Shown here piece by piece: positions 14,292-14,614 of a stretch of DNA of 14,614 nt. Position 1 is the stretch's first letter, and each line of letters starts with the position of its first letter. Below the pieces are notes generated by a model that did no database searches, was not told the DNA's origin, and saw only the letters and a program-made list of their open reading frames with translations. Where the stretch lies: NCBI GenBank assembly GCA_030600745.1, contig JAUVLL010000037.1:1-14614 (forward strand), given 5' to 3'. Made by a program: the position numbers and the translations under genes. This stretch comes from Spirochaetaceae bacterium. GTDB taxonomy: Bacteria; Spirochaetota; Spirochaetia; B11-G9.

Positions 14292-14614
14292 AAAAAGCCA
14301 AATAAAGATATTTGAGGACCGTAAAATCAGAACCATTTGGGATAGTGAAAATGAAAAATGGTTTATTTCAATTATTGATGTAATTGCTGTTTTAACCAGA
14401 AGTGTTGACCCTACAGCTTATTGGAGAAAGTTAAAACAAAGACTAAAGGCAGAAGGAAATGAAACCGTGACAAATTGTCACGGTTTGAAAATGCGTGCAC
14501 CAGATGGTAAAATGCGTATAACTGATGTGGCTGATCCTGAGCAACTATTTAGACTTATCCAGTCTATTCCGTCACCAAAAGCAGAACCTTTTAAACTGTG
14601 GTTGGCACAAATTG
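14284..14614 (+). CDS. BRO-N-domain (phage antirepressor-like) protein, 3' end missing
   Basis: The frame is open for 110 codons to the window edge. MTKKSQIKIFEDRKIRTIWD, then WFISIIDVIAVLT, TAYWRKLKQRLKAEGNETVTN, DVADPEQLFRLIQSIPSPKAEPFKLWLAQI match the chromosomal BRO-N/antirepressor-like family found in many anaerobes. BRO-N domains bind DNA, and the family is linked to prophages and mobile elements, but chromosomal stand-alone copies are common and their role is unknown. No other phage gene is visible in the window. Translation probably depends on coupling to the short frame before it. Confidence 0.82.
   Translation, partial: MTKKSQIKIFEDRKIRTIWDSENEKWFISIIDVIAVLTRSVDPTAYWRKLKQRLKAEGNETVTNCHGLKMRAPDGKMRITDVADPEQLFRLIQSIPSPKAEPFKLWLAQI
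14462..14486. repeat. near-perfect palindrome inside the BRO-N gene
   Basis: AAACCGTGACAA and its exact reverse complement TTGTCACGGTTT flank one central base. It lies within the codons for ETVTNCHGLK, a segment I recall as conserved in this family, so the symmetry may partly follow from the amino-acid sequence. It could also be an intragenic binding site. Confidence 0.6.

Overview
The window looks like part of a chromosome from an anaerobic, amino-acid-fermenting bacterium. It starts inside a D-ornithine fermentation cluster (ornithine aminomutase, its GlmL-type partner, ornithine racemase), a pathway best known from Clostridium sticklandii and related anaerobes. It continues with a glycerol-3-phosphate-dehydrogenase-like oxidoreductase operon of the kind known from Thermotoga, Clostridia and spirochaetes. 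A spirochaete or a Firmicute is my best guess; the sequence alone does not settle it.

Layout. Plus strand, 1-5580: oraE (5' end outside the window), a GlmL/MutL-family ATPase gene, and orr, closely spaced and probably co-transcribed. Arginine- or ornithine-derived D-ornithine is isomerised by OraE (with an OraS subunit expected upstream), the GlmL-type ATPase probably keeps the cobalamin enzyme active, and Orr converts L- to D-ornithine. Orr carries an extra C-terminal arginase-fold domain that has lost most of its manganese ligands. Plus strand, 5716-7053: a stand-alone AT-rich AAA+/DUF4143 ATPase with its own promoter-like region containing three repeats spaced exactly 32 bp apart. It converges on the next operon with 5 bp between stop codons.

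Minus strand, 13750 down to 7059: a tight five-gene operon. In transcription order: a BON-domain/GlpA-like FAD dehydrogenase with a BFD [2Fe-2S] domain, a GlpB/TM1433-like FAD-NAD oxidoreductase, a DUF1667 cysteine protein, an FGGY sugar kinase (broken by a one-base frameshift in this sequence), and an alkyl-DHAP-synthase-like FAD oxidase. A good sigma-70 promoter with a dyad at the expected start site precedes it. The set suggests oxidation and phosphorylation of a polyol or polyol-phosphate with electrons delivered to flavin/Fe-S carriers, possibly at the membrane.

The roughly 500-bp divergent intergenic region (13751-14246) holds two strong palindromes and no convincing gene. After it, a 14-codon reading frame overlaps the start of a BRO-N-domain (phage antirepressor-like) gene that runs off the window. 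Palindromic repeat DNA has also entered oraE: a REP-like 28-bp palindrome sits in frame near its 5' end, and a purine-rich inverted repeat forms its 3' end.
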